Positions 1 through 15,300 are shown, numbered from the stretch's first letter. The stretch is 64,000 nucleotides of DNA from Glandiceps talaboti (GCF_964340395.1 NC_135556.1:9137501-9201500), one strand, 5' to 3'. Program-made: numbers and translations. Notes: a model not told the origin generated them from the letters alone.

Positions 1-540
1 CGAGGACGTGTATTACAATGATTAACATTTGACAATAACATAACAATAGATTCTAAACTTTTTAAATAAAACTGAGGACTCGGAACAAAACCATGTTGTC
101 AACACCAATATTAGTTTGTTTGTGATTGCCGCAAGTGTTCGTAGTCCAAGCGGACGCTGTTTGCGCTTTTAAATGTCGTTTTTTGCAATATATGGTCATA
201 GTACCGAGAAACTCTTTAATTAATACAAAGAACATTTGTCTCGTGTCAGATCGCCATAGTGGTCTGAGGCAGGGACATAAATAAGCATTCCAGCGGTGTG
301 TATTAGTGCTTTATAGTAGGCAGTGAGTGTAGCAGAGGAGTGTTGTTCACGTAGTACACCTTTACGCGATCCAAAATATACATTATGTACAATTTGGGTG
401 ATAAAGACATTAATTTAAGGTCCAAGGGTAGTTTGAGAGAAGTCATATTAAGTCTTATGAAATAAACACCCATACTATGATACATTCGAATTCGTGCAAA
501 CCTAGAAAGACCTACTTGCTCCACCTATACCTAGCTCACT

Positions 541-606
541 CTCACATACATACATACATACATACATACATACATACATACATACATACATACATACATA
601 CATACA
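541..606. repeat. (CATA)n microsatellite
   Basis: About 16 uninterrupted CATA units, ending in a short CACA stretch. The same motif recurs at 33130-33250, 40205-40250, 43813-43960 and 49138-49590. Confidence 0.95.
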
Positions 607-1747
607 CACGCTGACGCAATATAATCTTGACAATTTTACGAGATATATATCTTTATACGACCTCTTTCAAATACCATACGCAAGTAACTCAGGCCAAGAC
701 ATGGTACACGTAAAAACGTTGTATGTGAGTGATACCCCGGGGTGATACCCTGTATTGATTTACATTACTATTTATGTATGTAACAACGTCATTTGCCCCC
801 AAGACAAGGATACCCCGAAGATAAACTCTACATTTATGTGTAATTTCTAACGGTGGATTTAGGACCGCAGCCTCTGATCTCGGTATTTCAAGTTCTGCTA
901 TCCGTAGGGTGGAAGGTAATCTCAGCGTATAATAGTACCACCCTATACCAGTCTCCTGTTTTAAGTCATGATATTCTAAAGATACAGCACAGTTACATGG
1001 CAAATGAGGAACATAAAATTCCTGTTCATAATCTCACATCAGCATGTGACATTCCCGCGTCATGACCTGGTTTCGACACCAACCGAATAACTGTTTTTAA
1101 GCATGTTGGCCTGCCACCTCACCCGCAAACGTTATTAAGTCGTATTACTATTAATACACAACGCGCCATTGAGTTGTGATGCACATACCATTACATCCTG
1201 GTATGCTCTTGAGTGGTTCCAGTAATTGCACCCTAATTAATCAATTATTTATGTTTTAGCAATTAGGCCATTGTTTTCCTCTGGGACATGCACTGTAAGG
1301 CTGTTTGTAGATGACCTACCTGGACTAGAAATAGAACTGGGAAGAGTGGTTTTATGTCTAAAAACGTTTTGTTTTCAAGTTATATAACATTCCATCGAAG
1401 AAAAGATACTTGCCTGGGTGGTAGAGTTTTTGACGTAACACTCAAATTCTACAGTGTAATGATAATAATAATAGTAGTAGTACTGTAGTTTAATTCCTTA
1501 ATTAGTAAAATGAGTCACAACACAAATGTGAAAAAAGGTGAGAATAAATTATAGAACAGAAAATACAAAATGCATTACAGGTATCCATATTGTCCTTTAT
1601 ATATAATAACAATGTAATATACAGCTGACGAAGGCTGGTGTACAGGTATGATATTATCGTTGTTGTATTAAATGGCTGGTGGCTTTTTGAAGGGAAGAAT
1701 ATGACGCTGGTGTGGCGTTGAGTTGTTGATCACTGTGTTGGCATTTT

Positions 1748-1789
<42 letters not shown>

Positions 1790-1790
1790 C
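1748..1790. repeat. (AGT)n trinucleotide microsatellite
   Basis: About 14 AGT units. The apparent poly-Leu and poly-Thr frames on the other strand are translations of this repeat, not genes. Confidence 0.9.
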
Positions 1791-4700
1791 AGTCCTGGTT
1801 GCAGACGGAGTAAGTCGGGACTCGATATTGATATGATAAGGTCCTTTTCTGAATCGAGTTCCGTACTCCGTCTGCAAGCACCGTAGTTACATGTCATAAG
1901 ATGTGAATGTATCGGGGAGATCTCCCTAGTACACTCATGCATGTACTGTAGTACTAGTAGTAGAATCGGCTTGTTCGTTACTTTTCAAATACTAAAACAG
2001 CCTGTAATTCTGACCATCATTTCTGCTTGAAGTTTTACAGAGCATACAATATTGCAAGCATTGATAGACGACTGTACTCTTTAGAGGAAAACTAAACAAC
2101 AAAACAACGATTTACCTTGTTCCCTACCACCCTCTTGCCACCACCTTCTAAAACGGGCATGAAAAGCGCCGCCGTCCATTTCTTGAATACTCGTACGGTT
2201 ACCTTCGAACCATGGACAATGTTTTACCTCATGTATACACTAAGCTCACTCTGGAAGGAAAAAACAGAACAATACATCAAAATAGCATCTAAACGTTTCG
2301 TGTTTCCGAGATCTTCAAGTTGGTCTGGGTTTTATCTTACTTGTGGTATGATTTACTGTAACACCGCTGACTTGACATACAACCAGACTTCCGTCCTTTA
2401 AAAACACTTCCCAGGACTGTGTTTTCTAACACAGACGACACTTTGAAAGGACGCCGTATATCGTGAATGAGTTACTAGTAATTCACAGTTGAACGATTTT
2501 TACCACCATAGAATTTACCACGATTACTGAATGTATTAAAAATGTATGGATCCAGAAAGACAATAGGTTACGGCTAAATAACGTTCCGAAGACATCCGTG
2601 AGATTCCCAGCCTCTATGCGTACCCTCGCAGTATTCGATCAACTATCAAGTTCGTCTCTCGTGTTTGTTATTATCACCGAGTGTTTACTGAATCAAAAAG
2701 TTATGACCCTGATGTCAAATTCTTGTGAAGTACAAATACAGCGTGAAGGGACCATGATGTTTGCATGATGTGTGACAACGTCCAACTATTACAACATGTG
2801 TTTGTGAACGGTACATTTACAATACACTATAGGTCGCTATATCGCATGATCCGATCGCGGTATCAGGTAACGTCAAGACGTGTACTAGCATTAGTGTCAG
2901 GCCATGCAGAACGTCTGGCTCATGTCATACAGATACCGAGAATACTCTACACTTTCAAATGTACAGCCATTGGAACTGTTTTGAAATACTAAATTTAGCA
3001 TTTGACGAGAACGACTTACAGAAAGATTTTACCAAGAACACTATGTTTAAGAGTAACACTGAAGTTCTATAAATTGTCAAGGGTGGACACACAAGTCGAA
3101 GTAAGAGTATTTAGATAGACTAAAACATACCAGTTGTTGATCCCACGGCGTGAAGCCACATATGACAGCTTGTACTTCTCGCGGGGTACTTCTCGTACGG
3201 TTTGATGATATGTGGATATATCACTCAGCTGACTACGTGTGTTCCCTTATATTAAATACCGGGTATTAAACTATGACTCAAAGTTAATGCGAAACGCTCG
3301 AATCACTCTCCCTGTGATGTAGACACCAGACAAGAAAGAAACCCATCGAACACGTTCACTGTGACACCGAATGTCAAAGTGGACGATAGCACATGTATAA
3401 GTTTGCTGAGCAAGTTAGAAACACAAATGTCCCAATGCACAATCTACCCAAGGTCAGAGGTCGCGCCCATGGCTGCTTGAGTTTCAATGGCTCTCTTCAT
3501 TTTGATGTCTTTCGTCATGGCAACCAAGAGGACGCTCTGAAATTTTGACCTCGACACACAGCATCAGTTTCAACAAAGTACTGACATCAAGACGTAAAAA
3601 CGAAGAGGTAACCAACCGACTGGAGCTCGGATAAAGGGCATTGTTACTTGTAAGCTGGTAATTGTGAAAAATATTGTTGAACACCTTTTGAAATAAACAA
3701 TACCTTTGTTGCTTTGGCAACACGGTACAATGACGTCCCGGGAGAGGCGCTTTTAATGACAATAAGAAGTAATCAAAGACGAGATAATGAGATTCATTAG
3801 GAAACTGTGTAAAGTCTGAAATGAGATTGGGAAGGTATATCACAATAAAACACAGGGCAGAATTTAAACCCTCCCAACGTTTGATGCCCTAATAAGACCC
3901 TTCAGTGGTAAAGTTTACTGATAGGGTGACTTTAATCTGCTTGGTTGAGAGATTCAATCGATAGCAATCAAACACAAAACAACTACAGGTGGAACGCTAG
4001 TACAAATACAACTGATTAACGAGGCTGTGATGAGTGAAGTAATAGGATACATAGTAAGCTTACCTTAAATGACCCCTTGACAACCAGTTGGTCTCCGTAT
4101 GGCTATCATACAAAAAAGTGCTATCATAATGGTTGAAAGTGAAATATGTAAATGAAACGAACGAACGAACAAACAAACAAACAAACAAACAAACAAACAA
4201 AAACGCACACGACGTTTAATTATAACATTGTTAGGATTTGTCTGTTTCTGATTACTGATGTAATATATGTGAGTCTGCGATAACTTGTCTGTGCCCGTGT
4301 TGTGAGCCTAACCCTAGTTACATGTTCTAACATGGCGATGTCAATCATTACAAAAGTAATACCAGCTGTGTTTATATATTTTTTTTTACCGTGACTCAGG
4401 TAAAATAGTTACATAAAGTTTTGATTAAAAGTATACTAGTATACCACGACACGTAATATTAATGCACGCTTTCGATGGCATTACAGTAAATACAGACTTC
4501 GGTGTTATATTAATAACATATTAGTCATTTCCTCCAAATTTGGTATCCTTACATTAAATTATATCCCCGGGTTATTTATATGTATGAATACCAGGTTTTT
4601 AAGTCCTGCAAATGGCAATGCTTGAGTAAGTAGAATAAATTAGGTACTTAATTCCCGCCCCCCCCAAAAAAAAAAAAAAAAAAATCAAAAAAAAAATCGT

Positions 4701-7018
4701 CATATAACCCAGCTTGTGGTGTAATGTTGAAATGTGCTGAACATTTAAGCGAGATGACTTATTGAAACTCGTGAGTACTTTGAATCAACAATTGCAGTTG
4801 TTGAGTCATACACACGTGTGTAATTTTTAAGTATAGGAGCAGTTTTTTTTTAAAAAGAAAGAAAGAAAGACGAGAGAGAGGGACACAAAAGTTGTGAGCG
4901 CAGCATTGGAATGCTATCTTAGTTTGCTAAACTTGACCTTGACTCAGTGTCAGACTACACGTATAGGAATCTACTTGAAGTTCAATAAAAATGGCAAAAT
5001 GGTGGCCCATATACAATGTCAATTGTACTGTACATGTTTGAGGGTTTTCAATTTCCACTCGTTCAGGGTTTGGTCAGTGGCCGTGATTGACTTCAACGAC
5101 CTGATCAAATTCCAATTGTAAGTATATTAGTGAAGTGTTGATAGTGATTGTCATAGTGACAACGACGCTAGTACCATGATAGAACCCCCCCCCCCCCCCC
5201 CCGCACGGCCACGTGGTAACCAGAGGCCCTGCAGCGTGGGCGATCAAACGAAAAATTGGATACCGCTTTTATGAGAGATTACAATTTAATAAAGAAGGTG
5301 TCAAAAAAAAACCCTGATCCAGGTGACGAATGATCATGGTTAACTAATAATTCAATGTCAGCTGAGACACTTTAAATTCTTGGACCATGTTTGCCACATG
5401 TCTGAGAGAACACAATGTCGCTGTTCTCACCTTTTGCAGTTGTCGATCTAGATCTGTCAAACGGTTGTCCAACATGGTGTTACTAGTATTCAGTGGCACC
5501 AGAAACAATACTCAGTACTGTCGATATGCAGCCAATTCTATTCCTCATTCTCCGAAGAATGTAAAGCAAAATAACTTCGACGTGCACTCATGTATCGATC
5601 TGTAATTTACACCGTATTCGTAAACGTGTTCAAGTTGACAGCGTACGCATAGAGATGTCAGACCTACTAAACGAACCTCTCCCAATTTTCCCGTTTTTTT
5701 TAGGCGGTGGCTACTTCATATAACTTTTGTGAGTTTAGCCCCGCCCTATCAATCATAATTGGGGATATCTAGTAACAAGATTGTCAACACAGATGTAAAA
5801 ATACTTTTAAACTCTAAATTTTCTGTCAGTGTTTTTACGAACTTGAAGTCACATCATATCCCAAATTAAGTCGTTGAATTTTCAAGCACTGAAGGTGATC
5901 GATGACTGTCATCACCGTCCCAACCCTTCAATGGATGGTGGAACTCTGAGGGATCACGTATTTACGGTTGGAAGAGAAGAAAGTGTATGCGAATGCTTAC
6001 AATTGAACATGGTAATTTGTAAATTACCGAAAAAATATAGCTTCATCTTTACGTTATACAAAAATGACTTAAATGGGCATCGTACGATAAAGTGTGATTA
6101 TTGTCTGATTCTATAAAGTAAATCCAAGTAAATCATGATAACGAAGTATGACAGATATCACGTGACGATTTTACGAAATTTATTATGTAGTGTAATAATG
6201 TCAAGGTCATCACACGATATTGTTATTGTATGTACAATAACAACCCTTTTACACAGCTAGTTTCTCGCCCTATGCAGTTTATTCAGTAACAAACACGAAC
6301 TTGGTTTATAAACTTACTTTTCCGCCATTGCATTGATTAAAAATCAATAGATACATACCCATTTGTCATCCATATGGCTACACGTTTTAGGCATGCGCAC
6401 GAGTCGGTAAATTAGAAAATGGTAGTTGTGATTCCATGTTGTTGAAGACGAATATCATTTTTTGTTTGAGTGTGAACTGTACGGTAAATGAAAAAAAAAT
6501 GGTAGATTTTTTTATTTCAATATTGTTGAAGGCGAATTTCATGATTTGTTTGAGTGTGAACAGTGCCATGATGATTTTAGACAACAATATGTGAGTTATA
6601 TTTATTCTTGATAATTTGCAGGCGGGAAACAAATTTACACCAAGGTACCTTTTATTTCTCTGGGTCGGTAAGATCTAAGAAAACCTTGCAAAATTCTTAG
6701 AAAATGCATTTTATAAACGACGAGACCTGTTGATTTGTTTTGCCAGTTTGTTGTGCATCTTTATTTTTTGTGTTGTAAACTTCATTTCCCGTTCTTGTTT
6801 AAAAGTACTTAGGTGACTTATAAGACAATTGGGCTTGGCAATTCTTTGAGTTAAAAGTCACAATAATAAATACAAAATTCCATGGACCGTGATACGAACA
6901 ATAGGCCTAAATACCCCATGAGTCCCAACATGACTTATTCGCTAATATTTTCAACTGGCCGCATGGTGGCGCTGGCGGCTCGGGATGTCACAGTGAATTC
7001 ATGCTGACAGTTAGTTTT

Positions 7019-7298
7019 GTTTACGAAAACAAACAAACAAACAAACAAACAAACAAACAAACAAACAAACAATAATGAACGTTTCGCAGTATCAAGAATT
7101 AGTGAGTGTATGTTTTCCTTTATGCAAAATAGTGGGTAAGCTTATGTGGCATCGTGACTATTTTTCATATAGGAAAACATGTATTAATTCTTGACACTGC
7201 CAAACATTATTATTGATACTGATTTGTGATTACTCGATTGTTGATGTTTTTCAGTATTTCTTTCTTTCTTTGCTTGTTTGTTTGTTTGTTTTCGTAAA
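7019..7298. mobile_element. Foldback/MITE-like element with AAAC-repeat arms
   Basis: The left end reads TTTACGAAAAC followed by (AAAC)n; the right end reads (GTTT)n followed by GTTTTCGTAAA, its reverse complement. Inside, a second inverted pair occurs: GTATCAAGAATTA near 7089-7101 against TAATTCTTGACAC near 7187-7199, and TGTTTTCCT against AGGAAAACA. This nested symmetry over about 280 bp fits a non-autonomous foldback element. No coding capacity is seen. Confidence 0.55.
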
Positions 7299-7862
7299 AA
7301 ATCTGAGCTGAGTCCCCTATGGTTATTATATATAGTAAACTCGTGTGTTTATCGTACCCCTTTTACTTTTGCATGTTTTGAGTAAACATTTTGTATGTTT
7401 ACCTTTTTTTGCTCGTTTACTTATTCATTTGTAAGTTTATTTTATTTGTTGTTGTTTTCATTTGTTTTTAATATTGTTCGTATGCTCAAAATAATATCAT
7501 CAGTAAAACACAGGCTAAAATTATCATAGCTCAAATTTTATTCTTTGAATTTTCAAATGAAAATTATGCCATTTACACGAAAGGTATCAGAATGAGCATG
7601 AAATTACATAATGTAATATCACATTCTTGGAAAATGCTTTTTTGTCTTACTGTAATGAAAAAATACACAAATACATGCGTCTCAAAAGCAAAGTGCATTA
7701 CAAAATTCTGAAATGTACAGCAACGGGCCAAAGGTTAATCCCAGAATGCAACATTCATAATGGCAGCTACCATGAGTACATCATGCGACGACGAAAGATC
7801 GCTATAAATATGTTTTGAAAACTAGCTCTGTGAAGCCACAGGGACATTTTTAAGGTCATAAA

Positions 7863-10800
7863 ATGATTAGAAAAACTTTATGTCCTTGGTGTCGGTCACT
7901 GACAAGTTTCGTGTCAGCAGTGAGTAGCCAGAACCTGAAACGATGTCTGTCGCTCACGGCTGTACATTCTACAAAAGCAAATTCCGTCTCGGACAAGGTA
8001 AAGCCAAATACAACTTCTACAGGGTGGCTAGTTAGTTATTACGTCGTGGGCCATGGGGGTCCCCGATGGAACATAGTACATCCTAGGCTAGCGCCTTCCA
8101 GTAAAATGGAAAACACGACCCCGTCACTCTTTTCACAACATAATTTCACAGAAATCTTGTAACTTTTATACTTATTTTGTGGCATGATAGTGACCCGGGA
8201 AGTCGTGTATATATTTTGTAGCTGTGACTCTTTCCATACTGCCAACTTGTATTATGACAAATGGAGTAGAAGGTGGTGGTGTTGATGTACCGTACTCTGC
8301 TTTTTATAATAGCACAATGGAAGGCATATGTTTATACATGTATTGAACTTAATAATTTCACAGCAAGGCATTCTAGACCATCAAGGTAACATGGAGACTT
8401 CTTCCCGATCGGCAAGAGTCAGGCTCCCGATCGGTGTCCAGCATAAATCTTTTAAAAACAATCCGAGACTACGGGCCCCAACATTGGGAGATTTTCTCCA
8501 ATGCAAGAGGTACCTCTAAATCATGAGACTTTTTAGGGGTCTCTCCTGGGTTCTGTCCATGGTAATAGGTGTTAATAACGCTATATTTTCATAAAAACAA
8601 TGAACTTATCAATATAAACTAATTATAGAAATTGATTGAAATGAGGTAACTCATAATATCTTCACTAACAAGTTGTAAAAGTGTCACATGTTTCGTTTTC
8701 AGGAGAGTATCGATATGTCCAGGTTTCCAGTTGACAACATACGTAACTTCAGCATCATAGCCCACATAGACCATGGTAAAAGTACACTAGCGGACAGACT
8801 TTTAGAAGTAACAGGTAAGTTGGAAATTGAATGGATCGCCAAATAAAATTTAAATTTTTTTGAGACTACAGACTACATATAAAGATGTGACAGTGATTAG
8901 TAAAATTGATCATTGTTTTTTTTGTACTCATTTATTGCAGATTAGTACAAATGTAGATGAGTGTTGTATTAGTGAAGGAAGGTGATAAAGTCAAATTTCT
9001 ATGATATGCTTAGATTGATGTGATTATATGTATGGGTTTTAATTGCTACAAAAATTCCAATTTGGTGGAATAAGTTTATATTGTATATTATCATCGTTGA
9101 TACCAGTAGTCAATATGATTGTGTATTTAAAAAAGTGTGTCAGAATGGAATGACTGATCATAGGACAGTATGGCAATTTATTTTGTCTTCAGTGTTTCTG
9201 CTAAGGTGTAGTAACCCTGGTAACAGACAGGAGCAAATTTGGTAAAACTAGAATAGTTCCCATGCATTGTAATGTAATTTTGGTGGGGAACCACAGTAAA
9301 ATAAAATGACCAGGAATTCATGTACATTCCTTAAAAAAACCCCACTGAACTTTTAATGTTTCTTTTTTGCAATGAAGGGACCATATCAAGGAGAAGTGAC
9401 AACAAGCAAGTACTAGATAAACTGCAAGTTGAAAGAGAACGAGGCATCACAGTCAAGGCACAGACTGCATCATTGTTTTATGAATACAAGGAAAAGACGT
9501 ATCTTCTCAATCTTATTGATACACCGGTGAGTACAATGTAAACACAACAGAAAGTTTGCAAAAATTTACCTGTGCTCCAAGGCTAACAACTACCTCATTT
9601 TTACAGAAATCGATTATGTAGTTTTAGTGATAATAAACATATTTAGACTCTTGTTTGTGTTACACATAATAATATTGTTATTCACAGACTAAGAACATTT
9701 TTAAATATAATCCCAAATTGTAAAGATCCATCGTCAATCACAACACTGGTATGGAGATCCAGCTGTTATTTCTCTCTATCTCAGTATCTGATTTTTGTGT
9801 CTCTAGTGAGACACAGGACATCAGTCATCGAGTTACAATCCATGATGATGTCAGAGACATTCTGACCCTTTCTCAATATTCGCAAATATCTATGCATATC
9901 TTCAACTTGACAAATACAAAACTTGTCAAGACAATTAAGATATTCATGATGTCATCACCAGAGATTTACCCATAAACCCTTGCAGGAAAACTCCAAAATT
10001 GCTGAATACGACTCAAGTGCAGTAGAACTTCTTTATAAAATTTCAAAGTTTAATAAGTTACTGAGGTGCTATTTTATAACCTGAAATCGTATTTAAGTTG
10101 ATAGTAGTAATCAAGACAACTGTATTGGAGCAAGAAATAAGCTTGACTGGACTTTCCCATTGATAATGTATCAAATGTTTTATCTGTAGGGTCATGTTGA
10201 TTTCAGTTATGAAGTTTCAAGGTCATTAGCAGCATGTCAAGGAGTTGTACTATTGGTTGATGCTAACCAAGGAGTGCAGGCACAGACTGTTGCCAACTTT
10301 TATCTTGCCTTTGAAGCAGAATTGAAAATTATACCAGTTATGAACAAAGTAAGTTATACAAGCACAACCCTTAACACCCGAGTAAAGCAATTTCACTGTG
10401 CCACTCATTTACAACCTGTACTACTCAAGTAAAATGATTCCACTGTGCCACATTCATTTACAACCCATAACACCCAAGTGAAGTGATTTCACTGTCCCAC
10501 ACTCATTTACAACCCGTAACACTCAAGTAAAATGGTTCCACTGTGCCACATTCATTTACAACCCATAACACCCAAGTGAAGTGATTTCACTGTCCCACAC
10601 TCATTTACAACCCGTAACACTCAAGTAAAGCAATTTCACTGTGCCACACTCATTTACAACCCATAACACCCAAGTGAAGTGATTTCACTGTGCCACACTC
10701 ATTTACAGCCCATAACACCCAAGTGAAGTGATTTCACTGTGCCACATTCATTTACAACCCGCAACACTCAAGTAAAGTGATTCCACTGTATACCACATTC

Positions 10801-11986
10801 ATTTACAACCCATAATACCCAAGTAAAGTGATTCCACTGTGCCACACTCATTTACAACCCATAACACTCAAGTAAAGTGATTGCCACTGTGTGCTACCCT
10901 GGTTTACAGCTCTTAACACTCAAGTAAAGTGATTTTATCGTGTGTCTTATTTATATATCATATTCATATCAGGTGTGAAATTGGATTATTTAACTGATTG
11001 ATCTAAATGCAATCAATATGTAAACACAGCTACCAGTGCAAAGTGATTACATTAGCAAATGCCTAGAGTGTAAGTTTAGATGTCATAGCACATCATTTAG
11101 ATTTCATGATGAGCTAAATGGAATCACAATTATGATGTCATCATTCAAGGAATGCACACTGTAATCAGTTCTAACATCTAATGAATATATTTGACTGACT
11201 TCTGTCGTCGCTTGTAGATTGACTTGAAAGTAGCAGACCCAGAAAGAGTGGCTGTTCAAATGGAAAATTTGTTTGATATAAAACAAGATGAAATTATAAA
11301 GGTGAGTGTCTGTATGTTATGGCTTATTGAAAACAAAAGATTATACTGTTTGGTCAAAGGGGGCGCTATTTGGAGGGTGATAATACTTGGGATGTGAGGG
11401 TCAGAATGAGTAAGTCATGTGACTCAGGAAGGTTTGTTTCTGTGTAAGTTAAAGAGGAATGTCACTTCAGGAAAAAGATGCATTTTCCTGAACTTTGAGT
11501 TCTGGAGAGTCATGTCATGCCTATTACCTTCAGTGAAAACACTATGAATATTCATTGTTCAACCACTGCATGCACATTTCTGCTGACTCCCATGATGCAA
11601 TGTGGCCCACAGCAAAGATCCTCAAATGAGGGACAACTTCAACTTGATGTTTCTCTCTGAAATTGCACGTAATGTAGGTGATGTAAAACCATGTCATGAC
11701 TCTCTCCAGAACCCACAGTTCATGAAAATGCCTTTATTTCCTGGAGTGGCGTTCCACTTCAAAGTAGGAAGTCTGCGTGAGTAAATCGATTAAAGTTTGA
11801 ATGTTTTGTATAATAGGTATCAGCAAAGCTTGGAACAGGAATACAAGATGTCCTGACCACAGTCATTGACAGTTTACCACCGTAAGTAGACATGTGGATC
11901 AAATATTTTTGCATGAGAATTGATAGGATCACTCTACCAGACAAATGTATTTCTCACCTAAATTTTACTCCTAAGCCAACATGGAT

Positions 11987-12035
<49 letters not shown>

Positions 12036-12288
12036 CCAACCAACCAACCAACCAACCAACCAACCAACCAACCAACCAACCAACCAACCAACCAACCAAC
12101 CAACCAACCAACCAACCAACCAACCAACCAACCAACCAACCAACCAACCAACCAACCAACCAACCAACCAACCAACCAACCAACCAACCAACCAACCAAC
12201 CAACCAACCAACCAACCAACCAACCAACCAACCAACCAACCAACCAACCAACCAACCAACCAACCAACCAACCAACCAACCAACCAAC

Positions 12289-12324
<36 letters not shown>

Positions 12325-15300
12325 CAAGCAAGCAAGCAATCAATCAATCAATCTTTATTTTACGTTACACACTACCAGAGAGAGTGGTATGGTACAAGTC
12401 TTGAAAAATAAAATGTAATATTCAACGCCCACAATTGATCAAAAGTACTTAACAAGCAACTTGCTGCATGGAGCTACTAGAGGGGTCAGCACATAGCAGT
12501 GTTTGGATTAGTTAGGAATGTAATTGTTATCAAAGCCTACTGTGTTTGTTCTTTGTGTCCACTATTGTATGTAACATTTGCTGGTACTGTCCACATCATA
12601 TGATCTGAACACCCAGCGATTTGAATCTAGTACTGTTAGTGGAAATGTCGGTCTGTCAAAATTTCACATACCATAAATACAATACAATGCAGTGCAGTGC
12701 AGTGCAGTACAGTACCGTACAGTATCGTACAACATAACATAATATTTACAAATTATTTTTTTCTAGAACCTAAACCTTTTGTTTTTACATATTTGAGAAA
12801 AAAATAATAATATTGCGAAAATTGTGAAGTCTTGCCAGAAACAGTGGATGCAGAAACTGACATCACCTTAAAAAGACAATATAAATCTGTTCTTCCAATC
12901 TGTAATGGCTGGACATCTGATGGGAAGAAACCAATAACACAGAGACCATTTGGAAAACATATATAACTATCTGAATTAGACACTCACACATGCCAAAAAA
13001 ATACAATAAAATAAAATAAAAAATCTACCTACCCAACCTACTCTAAAATTGAGTGTAATCGGAACCACACATTTTTTTTTATTAGGCCTGAACTCATTTC
13101 ACACACTCATGTAGACTTACTAAACTTCAAATACTTTATAAAATATACTGCGATTTATTTCAGTCCTGACAGCGACCCAGACAAACCATTGAAAGCATTG
13201 CTGTTTGATTCCTGGTACAACCAATACAGAGGTGCTGTGTTAAACATTGCAATCCAAGATGGCTGCCTAACAGTGGGAGACAAGATCACATCTGCACACA
13301 CTGGTAAAACATACGATGTTAAAGAAATTGGTATAATGCACCCTGAACAGACACCAACCCACAAACTGTAAGTCATTCTGACAGTGTTATCACATGATAA
13401 AAAGCCATGGTATTATATTATGAAACTTTGTATCAGAGTTAATTTATTTTCTCACACACTGAATGTACAAATTACCTTTTTCTTTTCACTGTAAGTTCTC
13501 TATATTGCCAATGTATCCTTTTTTTGTTCAAGGTGACTTATAAGCCAGATGTACTGGGAGGTATTGTGTTACCTCACATCACTATAATAAAATAATCTAA
13601 TACTACTGTTATTACACATGGTCTTAAAGGCCAAGGATTCAATCCCAGGCTCTCCCATTTGTGTTCGTTTATCAGTGGCACCGCACCATAAGGATTACGT
13701 AGGATGACTCTTTTGTTTTGGACCAACTTTGTTTATAGGTCTGCACGACAACAGTTTTCTACATCTAGGTTTTAATTCTAATCCAAACTGGGCCCTTACA
13801 CATAGATACTGCTGAATTTGTAGGTTGGTTATTACTTTTATGCAAATATGCATTATTATATGATATTTCACATCTGAATTATATTAGCTTACCTATCATA
13901 TATGTTATTCCTCCATTTGGGGTACAATTTGTTCCATACAATGTAGCACTCCCCTTTGGTTTGTGCTATATGTACTTTCGCGAGTGTAGTGTGTGAAAGT
14001 GCAGCAGAAAACACTGCAAGTACGAGTGCAAATACCCCCTTATACCTCTGGAACTCACATGGCATGGGGCTCTGTTATTATTACATGACCCAAAAAAGCA
14101 AATTTCCATAATATAATGATACTGTGCAATCACATGCTTTTGTTTTCAACAAATGGTCACACCTTCATTTGCATATCATTTACATGCAGGTATGCAATTA
14201 TGATTTTTGGTATTGCACTGCAGTGCAAATACCACTAGTATGCATGCGCACGGGTGCAAGTAATCTGTGGTACATATGTAATAATATATTTATAGCTAAT
14301 GTCTTAATTATATATTTTGTACTGTAGACATGCAGGTCAAGTTGGGTACCTGATAGCTGGCATGCATAAAATCCAAGAAGCTCAGATAGGTGATACGTTA
14401 CACCACCACAAGAGTCCAGTTGAACCAATGGTTGGATTTAAACCAGCTAAACCTATGGTATGTCATTACAGTCCAGTTACTAATGAAACGCTCTTGAAAT
14501 AACAAGATAATTACTGGGCAGCACAACATCACAGTTTCTCACCAACTCAAGAAATTGATCTTATGAATGTTGAGAATTCCTCGGCTGAATATAAAAGTGA
14601 AATCTGTTACTTTTCATCATTTGTGAATATCTTTGACTCGTAGTGACAAGACCCCCTATGTTACTTGTAGCAGTATTTTCCTTGACTAAATGGGAAGAAA
14701 GAAAATTTTGGATATCTTTTCTGAAACTAAGATATGTAAAAGTTTAAATTGGGTTTGTAAATTCAATAAAATTCAGAGATAATCGATACACCATTATAAC
14801 ATGCACGAGCCAAGTTGAACAATATATATGGAGTATATATGGTCGTTCTGAGTCACAACAATGTACGTCTGCATCAGTCCCTGTCAATGTCACTGGTTCT
14901 GCTGTGTTCACAATATGAGTCATTCAAAATTACCATTACTTTCACCAATTTTTCTTTAAATATTACTGGTACTGATATAATTATGTTATTCTCCAATATT
15001 TTTCGTCATTCAGCCAGAAAATACTCATGACCTAAGGGGTGTTGTCACTACTCATCAGGTGTCTCATAGTGACAAAGACCCCTTAGGTGACTCATATTTT
15101 CCTTGGCTGAATGAAGAAAAAATTTGGGGAATAACATCTAATATACACTTTCCTTAGGCTGCATACAAACTGTGGGATGCCAATATTTTACTCAACTTCA
15201 GAATTTAATGCATGGAGATTTTAAATAATTTGTGAATACACTTGTTATGGGCTAGTCCAAATACTTTCAATTTCAACTTTCATTCTTTCAGCATTTAAAG

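Larger units (their letters stand above)
1..7862. other. Gene-poor left flank upstream of GUF1
   Basis: I see no convincing gene here. The longer open stretches lack family signatures, and several have no ATG at their 5' end. Simple repeats are (CATA)n at 541-606, (AGT)n at 1748-1790, (AAAC)n near 4160-4202, poly-A near 4668-4700, poly-C at 5187-5203 and the foldback element at 7019-7298. Weak exon-like stretches are a minus-strand ATG segment at 2117-2180 and a plus-strand open stretch at 5886-6014 that ends at a possible GTAATT donor. None is strong enough to call a gene. Confidence 0.6.

Noticed and set aside
689-1003. 104-codon minus-strand open frame
   Set aside because: Starts at a TTG and shows no conserved motif; a chance open frame is adequate.
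3484-3843. 119-codon minus-strand open frame
   Set aside because: It opens at GTG, not ATG, has no splice-consistent borders I could support and no recognised motif.
11892-12418. Open frames of Asn-Gln-Pro-Thr and Trp-Leu-Val-Gly repeats on both strands
   Set aside because: All frames are open on both strands because the DNA is a CAAC/CAAT tetranucleotide array inside a GUF1 intron.
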